This document shows positions 8,280 through 16,963 of a stretch of DNA of 64,000 nucleotides, piece after piece. Source of the stretch: JAHJQZ01 sp963676075 (GTDB lineage: Bacteria; Pseudomonadota; Alphaproteobacteria; Rhizobiales; Devosiaceae). The position numbers were made by a program, and so were the translations under genes. The stretch covers positions 1 to 64,000 of the forward strand of contig CAXXNZ010000026.1 of NCBI GenBank assembly GCA_963676075.2, in the 5' to 3' direction. Position 1 is the first letter of the stretch; every line of letters starts with the position of its first letter. The notes beneath the pieces are model-generated. The model searched no databases. It was not told the DNA's origin and saw only the letters and a program-made list of their open reading frames with translations.

Positions 8280-8312
8280 GGGGCGCTCCATCGAAACGGG
8301 GCGCCCCTTTTT
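8280..8312 (+). terminator. Hairpin with T-run between potF and potG
   Basis: GGGGCGC at 8280-8286 pairs with GCGCCCC at 8301-8307 and is followed directly by TTTTT. It looks like an intrinsic terminator inside the operon, 14 bases after the potF stop. Partial termination or 3'-end protection here would give more binding protein than membrane components, as is common for ABC importers. Confidence 0.75.
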
Positions 8313-8336
8313 CCACCTGGCGAATGGGATCCTTGA

Positions 8337-9488
8337 ATGGCACAGGCCCAGAAACAAACAATTGCCGCGGACACACGGCCCTGGCGCGACGCGAACGCAA
8401 AGCCGTTCGTCCAGATCGACGCCGTCACCAAGAAATTTCCCAATGGCGTCGTCGCCGTCGACCAGGTCTCGCTCGACATCTACAAGGGCGAACTGTTCTG
8501 CCTGCTCGGCGGCTCCGGATCCGGCAAGTCGACGCTGTTGCGCATGCTGGCCGGGTTCGAGACGCCGACCGCCGGCAAAATCCTGATCGACGGCGAGGAC
8601 ATGGCGGGCGTGGCGCCCTACAACCGCCCCGTCAACATGATGTTCCAGTCCTACGCGCTGTTCCCGCACATGAGCGTTGCGGCCAATATCGCCTACGGGC
8701 TCAAACGCGACGGCATGCCGGCGAACGAGATATCGACACGCGTCGAGGAACTGCTGAACCTCGTGCATCTTCAGGGCTACGAAAAGCGCAAGCCGAGCCA
8801 GCTGTCCGGCGGCCAGCGCCAACGCGTCGCCCTCGCCCGGTCGCTCGCCAAGAACCCCAAGCTCTTGCTGCTCGACGAACCGCTCGGGGCGCTCGACAAG
8901 AAGCTCAGGGAAAAGACCCAGTACGAACTGGTCAAGATCCAGGAGCGGACCGGGGTCACCTTCGTCGTGGTCACTCACGACCAGGAAGAGGCAATGAGCC
9001 TTGCCACCCGTATCGGGGTGATGGACACCGGCATCATCGCCCAGATCGGCGAGCCGCACGAGATCTATGAGTTCCCCAATTCGCGCTACGTCGCCGGCTT
9101 CATCGGCAACGTCAACATGTTCGAGGGGGTGGTCACCGAGGACGAGTCGGACCATGTCCGCATCCGTTGCGCCGAGACGGTCAACGACATCCTGGTGCCG
9201 CACGGGGTTTCCTGCGCGCCCGACCAGACGCTCTGGTATGCGCTCAGACCGGAAAAGATGCAGATCAGCCGCGACAAGCCGGATGGCGACGTCAATTTCG
9301 CCTATGGTCTTGTCGACGAGGTCGTCTATCTCGGCGATCTGAGCGTTTACTACATCGTTCTCGAATCCGGCATGCGCATCAACGTCACCAAGCCCAATAT
9401 CGACCGCTGGGACGAAGAGAACATCCGCTGGGACGAGCATGTCTATCTCACCTGGGAGGGTGACGCCGGGGCGGTGTTGACCTCATGA
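8337..9488 (+). CDS. potG: Polyamine ABC transporter ATP-binding protein PotG
   Basis: The 383-residue ATPase has Walker A GGSGSGKST at 58-66, the ABC signature LSGGQRQR near 156-163, Walker B LLLLDEP near 176-182 and the switch His in VVVTHDQEEA. A C-terminal TOBE-like extension from about residue 290 is typical of PotG/PotA. It powers uptake through the PotH-PotI channel. It starts 24 bases after the hairpin that follows potF and its stop overlaps the potH start (ATGA). Confidence 0.93.
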   Translation: MAQAQKQTIAADTRPWRDANAKPFVQIDAVTKKFPNGVVAVDQVSLDIYKGELFCLLGGSGSGKSTLLRMLAGFETPTAGKILIDGEDMAGVAPYNRPVNMMFQSYALFPHMSVAANIAYGLKRDGMPANEISTRVEELLNLVHLQGYEKRKPSQLSGGQRQRVALARSLAKNPKLLLLDEPLGALDKKLREKTQYELVKIQERTGVTFVVVTHDQEEAMSLATRIGVMDTGIIAQIGEPHEIYEFPNSRYVAGFIGNVNMFEGVVTEDESDHVRIRCAETVNDILVPHGVSCAPDQTLWYALRPEKMQISRDKPDGDVNFAYGLVDEVVYLGDLSVYYIVLESGMRINVTKPNIDRWDEENIRWDEHVYLTWEGDAGAVLTS

Positions 9489-10441
9489 CCTTCATGGACG
9501 CGCTCGCAGCCGATAACCGGCCCTGGGCCTTCGTGCGCCGGATGCTGGCCAAGGTCGGCTTGTCCGGCCGCGGGCTGGTCATCGCCGCGCCGATGCTTTG
9601 GTTGCTAATCTTTTTCCTGATCCCATTCCTGGTGGTGACCAAGATCGCGCTTTCGGAGCTGGTGATCGCCTCGCCGCCCTACGCGCCGATGATCACCTGG
9701 ACCGCGGCGGGCGAGTTGATCGTCAAGCTCAATTTCGGCAATTTCCAGTTCCTGCTCGGCGACCCGCTCTATCTCAACGCCTATCTGTCATCGATCAAGA
9801 TCGCCGGCATCTCGACCGTTGTGGCGCTGCTGATCGCCTATCCGATGGCCTATTTCATCGCCCGCGCCAACGGGCGGACGCGCAACCTGTTGCTGATGCT
9901 GGTCGTCCTGCCGTTCTGGACCTCGTTTCTGTTGCGCGTCTATGCCTGGATCGGCTTCCTCAAGGGCAATGGCGTCATCAACAATTTCCTGATGTCGGTC
10001 GGCATCATCCACGATCCGCTGGTGATGCTGCAGACCGATTTCGCCGTCTATATCGGCATTGTCTATACCTACCTGCCGTTCATGATCCTGCCGCTCTATG
10101 CCAATCTGGTGAAGCTCGAGGACGATCTGCTCGAGGCTTCGGCCGATCTCGGCGCCAGGCCGTTCACGACATTTTTGACCATCACGCTGCCGCTCAGCCT
10201 GCCCGGCATCATCGCCGGCTCGATGCTGGTGTTCATCCCGGCGGTCGGCGAGTTCGTCATCCCGTCGCTGCTCGGCGGGCCGAACACGCTGATGATCGGG
10301 CGCGTCTTGTGGGACGAGTTCTTCTCCAACCGCGACTGGCCCGTCGCCTCTTCGGTCGCCATCGTCATGCTGTTGGTTCTGGTCATTCCGATCATGTTCA
10401 TGCGCAACGCCCAGGAACGCATGGAGGAACGCAACCAATGA
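9485..10441 (+). CDS. potH: Polyamine ABC transporter permease PotH
   Basis: A 318-residue integral membrane protein with about six hydrophobic segments and the binding-protein-dependent permease (EAA) loop EASADLGARPFTTFLTITLP near residues 217-236, which contacts the ATPase. In the Pot family the larger permease is PotH. The ATG overlaps the potG stop by four bases, and its own stop overlaps potI in the same way, so PotG, PotH and PotI are translationally coupled. Confidence 0.92.
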   Translation: MTFMDALAADNRPWAFVRRMLAKVGLSGRGLVIAAPMLWLLIFFLIPFLVVTKIALSELVIASPPYAPMITWTAAGELIVKLNFGNFQFLLGDPLYLNAYLSSIKIAGISTVVALLIAYPMAYFIARANGRTRNLLLMLVVLPFWTSFLLRVYAWIGFLKGNGVINNFLMSVGIIHDPLVMLQTDFAVYIGIVYTYLPFMILPLYANLVKLEDDLLEASADLGARPFTTFLTITLPLSLPGIIAGSMLVFIPAVGEFVIPSLLGGPNTLMIGRVLWDEFFSNRDWPVASSVAIVMLLVLVIPIMFMRNAQERMEERNQ

Positions 10442-11241
10442 AGCGCTCCCCCATCCTGCGCATCGCGACGATCCTCGGCTTCATCTTTTTATATGCGCCG
10501 ATCGTGTCGCTGGTGTTCTTCTCGTTTAACGAGAACAAGCTGGTCACCGTCTGGTCCGGCTTTTCGTTCAAGTGGTACGGCGAGCTGCTGCAGAACGACC
10601 AGCTCATCCGCGCCGCCTGGCTCAGCCTGCAGATCGCCGCGATCAGCGCCACCCTCGCGCTTGTGCTCGGCACGCTTGCCTCGGTGGCGCTGGTGCGGTT
10701 CCGGCGCTTTCGCGGCAAGACGCTGATGGTTGGGATGATTTCGGCGCCGCTGGTCATGCCCGACGTCATCATCGGGCTCTCGCTGCTGCTGCTGTTCGTG
10801 TCGATGGAACAGCTGATCGGCTGGCCGGCCGGACGAGGCATGATGACCGTCATCATCGCCCATTCGACCTTCGGCATGGCCTATGTCGCCGTCGTGGTGC
10901 AGTCGCGGCTTTCCGATCTCGACATCTCGCTCGAGGAAGCCGCCCAGGATCTCGGCGCCACGCCGGCGCGGGTGTTCTTCGACATCACCTTGCCGATCAT
11001 CTCGCCGGCGCTGGTCTCGGGGTGGCTGTTGAGCTTCACGCTGTCACTGGACGATCTCGTCATCGCCAGCTTCGTCAACGGGCCGGGTTCGTCGACCCTG
11101 CCGATGGTGATCTTCTCCAAGATCCGCCTTGGGGTCAGTCCGGACGTCAACGCCCTTGCCTCGATCATCATCGGCATTGTCGCCATCGGCGTCATCGGTG
11201 CGATGGCGCTGTCGCGGAAAAGCGAGAAGCCGTCGGGTTAG
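10438..11241 (+). CDS. potI: Polyamine ABC transporter permease PotI
   Basis: The 267-residue permease partners PotH. It has the EAA-type loop EEAAQDLGATPARVFFDITL near residues 166-185 and about six membrane spans, beginning with FIFLYAPIVSLVFFSFN. The start at 10438 lies in the ATGA overlap with the potH stop; a much longer open frame running upstream in the same phase is only the shadow of potH. It closes the potFGHI operon; no terminator with a T-run follows at once. Confidence 0.92.
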   Translation: MKRSPILRIATILGFIFLYAPIVSLVFFSFNENKLVTVWSGFSFKWYGELLQNDQLIRAAWLSLQIAAISATLALVLGTLASVALVRFRRFRGKTLMVGMISAPLVMPDVIIGLSLLLLFVSMEQLIGWPAGRGMMTVIIAHSTFGMAYVAVVVQSRLSDLDISLEEAAQDLGATPARVFFDITLPIISPALVSGWLLSFTLSLDDLVIASFVNGPGSSTLPMVIFSKIRLGVSPDVNALASIIIGIVAIGVIGAMALSRKSEKPSG

Positions 11242-11593
11242 GACTGCGCAGGTACCGGAATACAATCACAAAGTGTTTTTGTCAGATTTTGCGAATTGTC
11301 TTGCTATTTGCCGCATTCGCCCCCACATAGGCGGCATGCGCCATGCTGGCGGATGGTCGTTTGACCCGTCCCGAAGCAGAAAACGGGCGACATGGCTTCT
11401 CTTCTTTCCGGCCAATACGGCAAGCGGCGAAGCGGATCCGGGCACAGGGCCCGGACGCGACAGCGCGCTTCGAGTGCATTTCATCGCCGCTGCTTGTTTA
11501 TCGTATTGACCGTTGCCGCCCGAAGGCACTTGGGCGGCGCCGGAGCTGGACGCGTGTTGGAATTGCGCGACCCTCCACACTGAAAAGAGCTTA
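11242..11593. other. Intergenic region and long leader of the DEAD-box helicase gene
   Basis: These 352 bases carry no convincing gene. The first part is AT-rich (AAAGTGTTTTTGTCAGATTTTG near 11270). Long leaders are common in front of cold-inducible RNA helicase genes, so a structured 5' UTR is possible, but no specific motif was recognised. AAAAGAGC just before 11594 may be the ribosome binding site. Confidence 0.4.
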
Positions 11594-12931
11594 ATGAGCA
11601 TTTCTACTTTCGCGGATTTCGATCTGCCCCAATCCCTCGTCCGTTCACTCGAACAGGCAGGCTTTGTGACCCCTACTCCCATTCAGGCCCAGGCCATCCC
11701 CGCGCAGTTGCAGGGACGCGATATCCTCGGCATTGCCCAGACCGGCTCGGGCAAGACGGCGGCCTTTGCGCTGCCCATTCTCAGCGCGCTGTTGAGCAAG
11801 GGCGCCAAGCGCAAGCCGATGACCGTCGGCGCGCTCATCCTGGCGCCGACCCGCGAACTGGCGGTGCAGATCGACGAGATGATCCGTGCCTATACCGGCC
11901 GTACCCACCTGACCACCGCCCTGGTGCTCGGCGGCGTATCGCGCCATGCCCAGGTGCAAAAGCTCGCCCGTGGTGTCGATATCCTCGTTGCAACACCGGG
12001 CCGGCTGTCCGACCTTCTCGAAGACCGCAAACTGAGGCTTGACGAGACCCATTTCCTGGTGCTCGACGAGGCCGATCGCATGCTCGACATGGGCTTCATC
12101 GCGCCGGTGCGGAAGATTGCCGGCATGTGCAATGCCCGGCGCCGCACGGCGCTGTTTTCGGCAACCATGGCGCCCGAGATCGAAAAGCTGGCTGCGAGCC
12201 TGCTTCATGAGCCGGTGCGGGTCGAGGCGGCGCCGCAGGGCACCACCGTGGCCACCATCAACCAGCGTGTCATCTTCTCGCCCGCCAAGCAGAAGCGCGA
12301 CGTGCTCAACGAGCTGCTCAACGATCCGGACATGACACGGGTGATCGTTTTTGCCCGCACCAAGCACGGCGCCGACAAGGTTTCCAAGAACCTGAGCTTT
12401 GACGGTCACACCGTCTCGGCGATCCACGGCAACAAGAGCCAGAACGCCCGCCAGGCGGCTCTCAAGGACTTCCGCGACGGCAAGGTGCGGCTGCTGGTGG
12501 CAACCGATATCGCTGCGCGCGGCATCGACGTGCCGGACATCTCGCACGTCGTCAATTTCGACCTGCCCGACGATGCCGAGAACTATGTGCACCGCATCGG
12601 CCGCACGGCCCGCAACGGCGCCACCGGCCAGGCAATTTCGCTGGTCGACGGCTCGGAGAAATCCAAGCTGCGCGATGTCGAAAAGCTGATCCGTGTCACC
12701 CTGCCGAAAACCGGTGAAATCCCGGCACCGTCAGGACAGGCCAATGCAGCGGCCGACCGCCCGGCGCAGAACAATCGCCGCCGGTCCGGCAACTGGGACC
12801 CGTCGAAGCCGCAGGGCAAATCTGCCAAGTCCGGCAAGCCCGGCGCGCGCAAGGCAGGTTCCGGATCCCGTCCGTGGTGGGCCAAGCTCGACGGGCAGGA
12901 CACACGTAACACGTCCAAGCGCGCCGGCTAA
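11594..12931 (+). CDS. DEAD-box ATP-dependent RNA helicase, RhlE-like
   Basis: A 445-residue helicase with all core motifs: Q motif FVTPTPIQAQAI, Walker A AQTGSGKT at 48-55, PTRELAVQ, DEAD at 158-161, SAT and HRIGRTAR. A basic, disordered tail from about residue 375 is rich in Arg, Lys, Gly and Pro, which suits RNA binding. Such helicases unwind short RNA duplexes in ribosome assembly or mRNA decay, often in the cold. The start at 11594 was chosen because upstream in-frame residues do not match the family. A strong terminator follows. Confidence 0.92.
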   Translation: MSISTFADFDLPQSLVRSLEQAGFVTPTPIQAQAIPAQLQGRDILGIAQTGSGKTAAFALPILSALLSKGAKRKPMTVGALILAPTRELAVQIDEMIRAYTGRTHLTTALVLGGVSRHAQVQKLARGVDILVATPGRLSDLLEDRKLRLDETHFLVLDEADRMLDMGFIAPVRKIAGMCNARRRTALFSATMAPEIEKLAASLLHEPVRVEAAPQGTTVATINQRVIFSPAKQKRDVLNELLNDPDMTRVIVFARTKHGADKVSKNLSFDGHTVSAIHGNKSQNARQAALKDFRDGKVRLLVATDIAARGIDVPDISHVVNFDLPDDAENYVHRIGRTARNGATGQAISLVDGSEKSKLRDVEKLIRVTLPKTGEIPAPSGQANAAADRPAQNNRRRSGNWDPSKPQGKSAKSGKPGARKAGSGSRPWWAKLDGQDTRNTSKRAG

Positions 12932-12957
12932 GGCTGCGCTTTCGTTTCGGTTATTTG

Positions 12958-12988
12958 CGGCCGCGCTCAACAGCGCGGCCGTTTTTTT
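12958..12988 (+). terminator. Intrinsic terminator of the DEAD-box helicase gene
   Basis: CGGCCGCGCT at 12958-12967 and AGCGCGGCCG at 12972-12981 form a perfect 10-bp stem with a CAAC loop, followed by seven T residues. This is the clearest Rho-independent terminator of the window. Confidence 0.92.
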
Positions 12989-13101
12989 CTGGCTTTTGCT
13001 CACAGGCCTATCGGGTTTTGTCTGAAGCGGTGGCCGGGCCGCCCTCCCGCTCAAGGAGAGGGAAGCAGGGGGCGACTCCGTCCGAGAATGACCCGTTCTA
13101 C

Positions 13102-13187
13102 CGTATTTTCAGGAACCGAAGGTCCGTGTCAGCGAACACTGGACACCCCTTTTCCGGCTGAGCTTGTCGAAGCCTCGAAAACGCGAC
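13102..13187 (-). repeat. Dispersed intergenic repeat, copy 1
   Basis: Read on the minus strand this stretch gives CGCGTTTTCGAGGCTTCG, then ACAAGCTCAGCCGGAAAA, then GTGTTCGCTGACACGGACC and CTTCGGTTCCTGAAAATACG. The same order of blocks occurs at 42307-42390, and the first two blocks occur at 27770-27833. All copies are intergenic. It occupies much of the 306-base gap between the helicase terminator and the end of oxyR. The rest of that gap (13018-13080) resembles part of the repeat element near 56.3 kb (shared CGCTTCAGACAAAA). Confidence 0.75.
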
Positions 13188-13199
13188 CACTCAAAGACG

Positions 13200-13240
13200 T
13201 AGAGCAGATCAGACGTTCCACTAAAGCGCGATCTGCTCTA
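13200..13240 (-). terminator. Palindrome at the end of oxyR
   Basis: TAGAGCAGATC at 13200-13210 and GATCTGCTCTA at 13230-13240 form a perfect 11-bp stem with a 19-base loop. The right arm includes the oxyR stop codon. The T-run is weak (CTTTGAG on the minus strand). The TAGAGCAGATC arm recurs at 56149-56159, so this may be both a terminator and a member of a Rhizobiales palindrome family. Confidence 0.55.
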
Positions 13241-14146
13241 GGCCTGCATGTCCATACCCTGGCGCGTCCGGATCAGGATCGTCCCGAGTTTGCCGAACAG
13301 CTCGGCACGGGGCGAACTGGCGCGCCAGGCCAGAACGATCTTGCGCGGTCGGGCATCGGGGAGCGGTACGACCGCGACCTCCTGACCGCCAAGCACGCCG
13401 CCATCGATCGCCAGATCGGGCAGCAGCGTGATCCCCAGACCTTCCCCGACCATCGAGATCAGCGTTGCCAGAGATGTGGCCGAAAAGCTCTCGTCCTGCT
13501 CGATGTCGCGCTCGGGATAGGCGCTGAGGGCGTGGCGCTGCAAACAGTGCCCCTTTTCCAAAAGCATCAGCCTTGACCCCTCAAGCTCTGCGCCATGGAC
13601 CGGTTCCGGCCCGAAGCTGCCAACAGGCGCGGCCAGGTGATAGCCGTCCTCGAACAGTTCCATGACCTCGAGACCGCCGGTCTCGAAGGGCAATGCGAAC
13701 AGGATCAGGTCGAGCCGTCCGTTTTGCAGCCCGTCGAGCAGGTGCTCGGTCATTTCCTCGCGCAAGAGCAGTTTGAGGCCGGGAAAGGCCGTTCGGATTT
13801 CCGGCAGCGCATGCGGGATCAGGAAAGGTCCGATCGTGGGAATGGCGCCAAGGCGCAGAATGCCGGTATCGGGCGCGGCGCTGGCTTTGGCCAGATCCTC
13901 GATCTCGTGCGCCGCGAGCAGAAGCGTCCGCGCCTTTTCGGCGATCTCGGCACCGATCGGTGTCAGGATGACCGAGCGCCGCGTGCGTTCGGCCAGCATG
14001 ACCCCAAGACGGTCCTCCAGTTCTTTCAGGGCGGCGCTGAGAGAGGGCTGGGTAACCAGCGACACCTCGGCGGCACGCGAGAAACTGAGCGTATCGGCCA
14101 GCGCGACGAGAAATCCGAGCTGCCGCAGGGTTATGGTAGGCAACAT
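13238..14146 (-). CDS. oxyR: LysR-family regulator, OxyR type, with a single cysteine
   Basis: A 302-residue LysR-type protein with an N-terminal winged helix (TLRQLGFLVALADTLSFSRAA, then VTQPSLSAALKELE) and a C-terminal sensor domain. MLLEKGHCLQRHAL around C201 matches the peroxide-sensing Cys199 loop of E. coli OxyR. The partner Cys208 falls on Y210, and no other cysteine exists in the protein, so the classical intramolecular disulfide cannot form. The start at 14146 has AGGAAATG upstream and fits the family; an earlier in-frame start at 14191 is less likely. It is divergent from a peroxiredoxin gene, its probable target. Confidence 0.85.
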   Translation of the reverse strand: MLPTITLRQLGFLVALADTLSFSRAAEVSLVTQPSLSAALKELEDRLGVMLAERTRRSVILTPIGAEIAEKARTLLLAAHEIEDLAKASAAPDTGILRLGAIPTIGPFLIPHALPEIRTAFPGLKLLLREEMTEHLLDGLQNGRLDLILFALPFETGGLEVMELFEDGYHLAAPVGSFGPEPVHGAELEGSRLMLLEKGHCLQRHALSAYPERDIEQDESFSATSLATLISMVGEGLGITLLPDLAIDGGVLGGQEVAVVPLPDARPRKIVLAWRASSPRAELFGKLGTILIRTRQGMDMQA

Positions 14147-14179
14147 ATAGGCATTTCCTATTTTTAGGCGAAATATAAT
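14147..14179. promoter_or_regulatory. OxyR-type operator and peroxiredoxin -10 element
   Basis: ATAGGCATTTCCTAT at 14147-14161 is a perfect ATAG-N7-CTAT dyad, the form of the OxyR contact motif known from E. coli. It lies directly before the oxyR start codon and covers its ribosome binding site, so binding could also repress oxyR. On the + strand a consensus TATAAT at 14174-14179 places the dyad over the -35 region of the peroxiredoxin promoter, as expected for an activator. Confidence 0.6.
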
Positions 14180-14256
14180 CGATTTCACCAATCAAAGGCC
14201 AGCGCCTATATCAGGGTCATCGCAATCACGAACCCCCGAAATCGAGGAGACAGAAG

Positions 14257-14913
14257 ATGACCGAAGAAACCACCGCTCGCCCTGCCATGCCGCAGCTCAA
14301 TGCCCCCGCACCCGCGTTCGATGCCCTGACCACACACGGCCAGAAGACGCTGTCCGACTACAAGGGCAAGTGGCTGATCCTGTTCTCGCACCCGGCCGAT
14401 TTCACCCCGGTCTGCACCACCGAGTTCATGGCTTTCGCCCGAAAGCATGAAGAGTTCCAGGCACGCAATACCGAGCTGCTCGGCCTTTCGATCGACAGCC
14501 ACTATTCGCACATCGCCTGGACCCGCAACATCAAGGACAAGTTCGACGTCGACGTGAAGTTCCCGATCATCGCCGACCTCAACATGAAGGTCGCCAACGC
14601 CTACGGCATGATCCAGCCCGGCGCATCCGACACCTCCGCGGTTCGCGCCACCTTCCTCATCGATCCTGACGGTGTGTTGCGCGCCATGGTCTATTACCCG
14701 CTCAATGCCGGCCGCTCGATCGACGAGATCTTCCGTCTGCTGGTGGCCATGCAGACCGCCGATGAGCACAAGGTGGCCATGCCCGAGAACTGGTCGCCCG
14801 GCAAGGAGGTCATCGTGCCGACCCCGCCGACAACCGAGGCAGCCAACGCCCGCTATGACGAGGGCTACAACACGGTGGACTGGTATTTCTCGACCAAGAC
14901 CATCGCTGTCTGA
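14257..14913 (+). CDS. 1-Cys peroxiredoxin (AhpC/TSA, Prx6 type)
   Basis: The 218-residue protein reduces peroxides. The peroxidatic motif HPADFTPVCTTEF has C53 as its only cysteine, so it is a 1-Cys enzyme that needs an external thiol such as glutathione for recycling. The long C-terminal domain (PGKEVIVPTPPTT to the end) is typical of the Prx6 subfamily. GGAGACAGAAG precedes the ATG. It is transcribed divergently from oxyR across an OxyR-type dyad. Confidence 0.92.
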   Translation: MTEETTARPAMPQLNAPAPAFDALTTHGQKTLSDYKGKWLILFSHPADFTPVCTTEFMAFARKHEEFQARNTELLGLSIDSHYSHIAWTRNIKDKFDVDVKFPIIADLNMKVANAYGMIQPGASDTSAVRATFLIDPDGVLRAMVYYPLNAGRSIDEIFRLLVAMQTADEHKVAMPENWSPGKEVIVPTPPTTEAANARYDEGYNTVDWYFSTKTIAV

Positions 14914-14967
14914 CCCGTCCCTGTCCATCAACGCGCGCAATGACACGCGTTCGATCACCACGCGCCG

Positions 14968-15003
14968 CCCCGGCAGTTTCCTTCTGCCGGGGCCTTGTGT
15001 TTG
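14968..15003 (+). terminator. Terminator of the peroxiredoxin gene
   Basis: CCCCGGCAG at 14968-14976 pairs perfectly with CTGCCGGGG at 14984-14992 and is followed by CCTTGTGTTT. The stem is strong; the T-tract is interrupted. Confidence 0.75.
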
Positions 15004-15079
15004 CGGGTCGCCGCGATCGGTGCCAAAACTTTATCCGAGGGCGCGGGACGAAGATTCCCGCCGCCTTGTGAAAGGAACA

Positions 15080-15718
15080 ATGATGACGATGCCGGACAAG
15101 CCGGAGGCGCGCCGCGATAGCGCCATGTGGAACAAACGTTATGCAGACAAGGAATTCGTCTGGACCGCCAAGGCCAACCAGTTCCTCGTCGCCGAGGCCG
15201 CCGGGCTGACGCCAGGGCGCGCTCTCGACCTCGCTGCGGGCGAAGCACGCAATGCCGTGTTTCTGGCGGAACAGGGCTGGCAGGTTTTGGCGGTCGATTT
15301 CTCCGAGGTCGGCCTCGACAAGGGGCACAAACTCGCCGAAGCGCGCAATGTCGCAGACAAGATCGCGTTCAAGCCGGCCGATCTGCGTGAGTATTCGCCT
15401 GAACCCGGGCAGTTCGATCTGGTGGCCATCTTCTACCTGCACATGGTTTGGGATGAGCTCGAGCCAATCATCCAGAGGGCTGCAGAGGCGGTGGCGCCGG
15501 GCGGCACCTTGCTGCTGGTTGCCCATGACAGCGCCAATCTCACCGATGGCCACGGTGGGCCGCAGAACCCGGACGTACTCTATTCCGCCCAGCAGGTTGT
15601 CGCCGCCATCGGCGACCGGCTGACGATCGAAAAAGCCGGACCGGTCAACCGACATGTCGAGACCGAAGACGGCATCAAGACCGCCATTGACTGCCTGGTG
15701 CGTGCCAAACGCAGCTAA
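15080..15718 (+). CDS. Class I SAM-dependent methyltransferase, TehB-like
   Basis: A 212-residue Rossmann-fold methyltransferase. Motif I is ALDLAAGEARNAVFLAEQGW near residues 47-66, followed by VLAVDFSEVGL (acidic ribose ligand). The N-terminal MWNKRYADKEFVWTAKANQFL is seen in small TehB/thiopurine-type methyltransferases. The substrate cannot be read from the sequence. AAAGGAAC lies before a run of three close ATG codons (15080, 15083, 15089); the first is taken. It ends just before a bidirectional terminator shared with gap. Confidence 0.82.
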   Translation: MMTMPDKPEARRDSAMWNKRYADKEFVWTAKANQFLVAEAAGLTPGRALDLAAGEARNAVFLAEQGWQVLAVDFSEVGLDKGHKLAEARNVADKIAFKPADLREYSPEPGQFDLVAIFYLHMVWDELEPIIQRAAEAVAPGGTLLLVAHDSANLTDGHGGPQNPDVLYSAQQVVAAIGDRLTIEKAGPVNRHVETEDGIKTAIDCLVRAKRS

Positions 15719-15761
15719 TGTCTGTCGCAGCTCAATTATGCGGCCGGTTCGAGAATGAGAA

Positions 15762-15789
15762 AGGTCGCGCCTGCCGGCGCGACCTGTTT
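15762..15789. terminator. Bidirectional terminator between methyltransferase and gap
   Basis: AGGTCGCGCC at 15762-15771 and GGCGCGACCT at 15776-15785 form a perfect 10-bp stem with a TGCC loop. On the minus strand it is followed by TTTCTC, on the plus strand by GTTTG. It lies five bases from the gap stop. Confidence 0.8.
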
Positions 15790-15793
15790 GCTC

Positions 15794-16795
15794 TTACGCC
15801 GAGATGTGCGCGGCGAGATCGAGACAGCGGCTGGCATAGCCCCATTCGTTGTCGTACCAGGCGATGAGCTTGGTCAGCCCGTCGCCCGTCTGCATGCCGG
15901 CTTTGGCATCGAAGATCGAGGAATGGGCGTTGCCCCTGAGATCGGTCGAGACGACCGGCTCGTCGACATAGGCGAAAACGCCCTTGGGTTCGTTGGCAGC
16001 GGCGGATTTCACCAGCGCGCAGATCTCCTCATAGCTCGCCTTTTTCCTGAGCTTCACCGTCAGATCGACCATCGAGACATCGGCTACGGGCACGCGGACC
16101 GACATGCCGTTGATGCGGCCGTCGAGCTCGGGAATGACCTTGCCGACCATGCGCGCCGCGCCGGTCGTTGCCGGGATGATGTTGCCGAAAACCGACCGCC
16201 CGAAGCGCCAGTCCTTGGCGGCGACGCCGTCGACGGTGTTCTGGCCGGCGGTGACGGCATGAACGGTGATCATCAGCGCCTCATCAACACCGTAGGCGTC
16301 GTGCAAAAGCTTGGTCAGCGGTGCGACGCAATTGGTCGTGCACGAGGCGTTGGAAACGATCGCCTCGCCGGCATAGGTGTTCTCGTTGACGCCGATGACG
16401 AAGACCGGGGTCTTGTCCTTGGGCGGCGCCGACAGCACCACCTTGCCGGCCCCACCGCTGAGATGCGCCTCGGCCTCATCGGTGGTGAGGAAGCGTCCGG
16501 TCGATTCGATGACGATGTCGACACCGGCCTTGCCCCAGCCGATTGATGCCGGGTCCTTTTCCTCGAACACGGCGATGGCGCGTCCGCCGATTTCCAGCAC
16601 CTTGTCGCCCACGGTGATGTCGTGGCCGAAACCGCCATGGACGCTGTCGTATTTGAGCAGATAGGCCAGGTGTTCGATCGGCAGAAGGTCGTTGATCGCC
16701 ACCACCTCGATATCGTCGCGCGCCATGGCGGCACGCAGGATCATGCGGCCAATGCGGCCGAACCCGTTGATTCCGATACGAATTGCAGAGGTCAT
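15794..16795 (-). CDS. gap: Glyceraldehyde-3-phosphate dehydrogenase, type I
   Basis: The 333-residue enzyme has the NAD-binding INGFGRIGRM at 8-17, an NAD-selecting Asp in VAINDL, and the catalytic SNASCTTNCVAP with its cysteine near residue 151. It carries out the oxidative phosphorylation of glyceraldehyde 3-phosphate in glycolysis/gluconeogenesis. AAGGGAAGACAAC precedes the ATG. It stands alone here; pgk and tkt, often next to gap, are not in the flanking sequence. Confidence 0.95.
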   Translation of the reverse strand: MTSAIRIGINGFGRIGRMILRAAMARDDIEVVAINDLLPIEHLAYLLKYDSVHGGFGHDITVGDKVLEIGGRAIAVFEEKDPASIGWGKAGVDIVIESTGRFLTTDEAEAHLSGGAGKVVLSAPPKDKTPVFVIGVNENTYAGEAIVSNASCTTNCVAPLTKLLHDAYGVDEALMITVHAVTAGQNTVDGVAAKDWRFGRSVFGNIIPATTGAARMVGKVIPELDGRINGMSVRVPVADVSMVDLTVKLRKKASYEEICALVKSAAANEPKGVFAYVDEPVVSTDLRGNAHSSIFDAKAGMQTGDGLTKLIAWYDNEWGYASRCLDLAAHISA

Positions 16796-16963
16796 GTTGT
16801 CTTCCCTTGGCTAAATCCGGCCTTATCGACAGCGCGCAAGAACTCATGCCCTGCCCGACCGCAACTGGTCCGGTCCGGGTGGCAACGCGGCGAAATGGCG
16901 ATAGTCCGGGACGGAGGGGGTTCCGTCTTGCAGTTTTTGTACTACATCGCATAAAATAGGCGT

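Noticed and set aside
6758..8479. Open frame of 573 codons on the minus strand
   Set aside because: It runs antisense through potF, which has a signal peptide and a full family match; the product has no recognisable domain.
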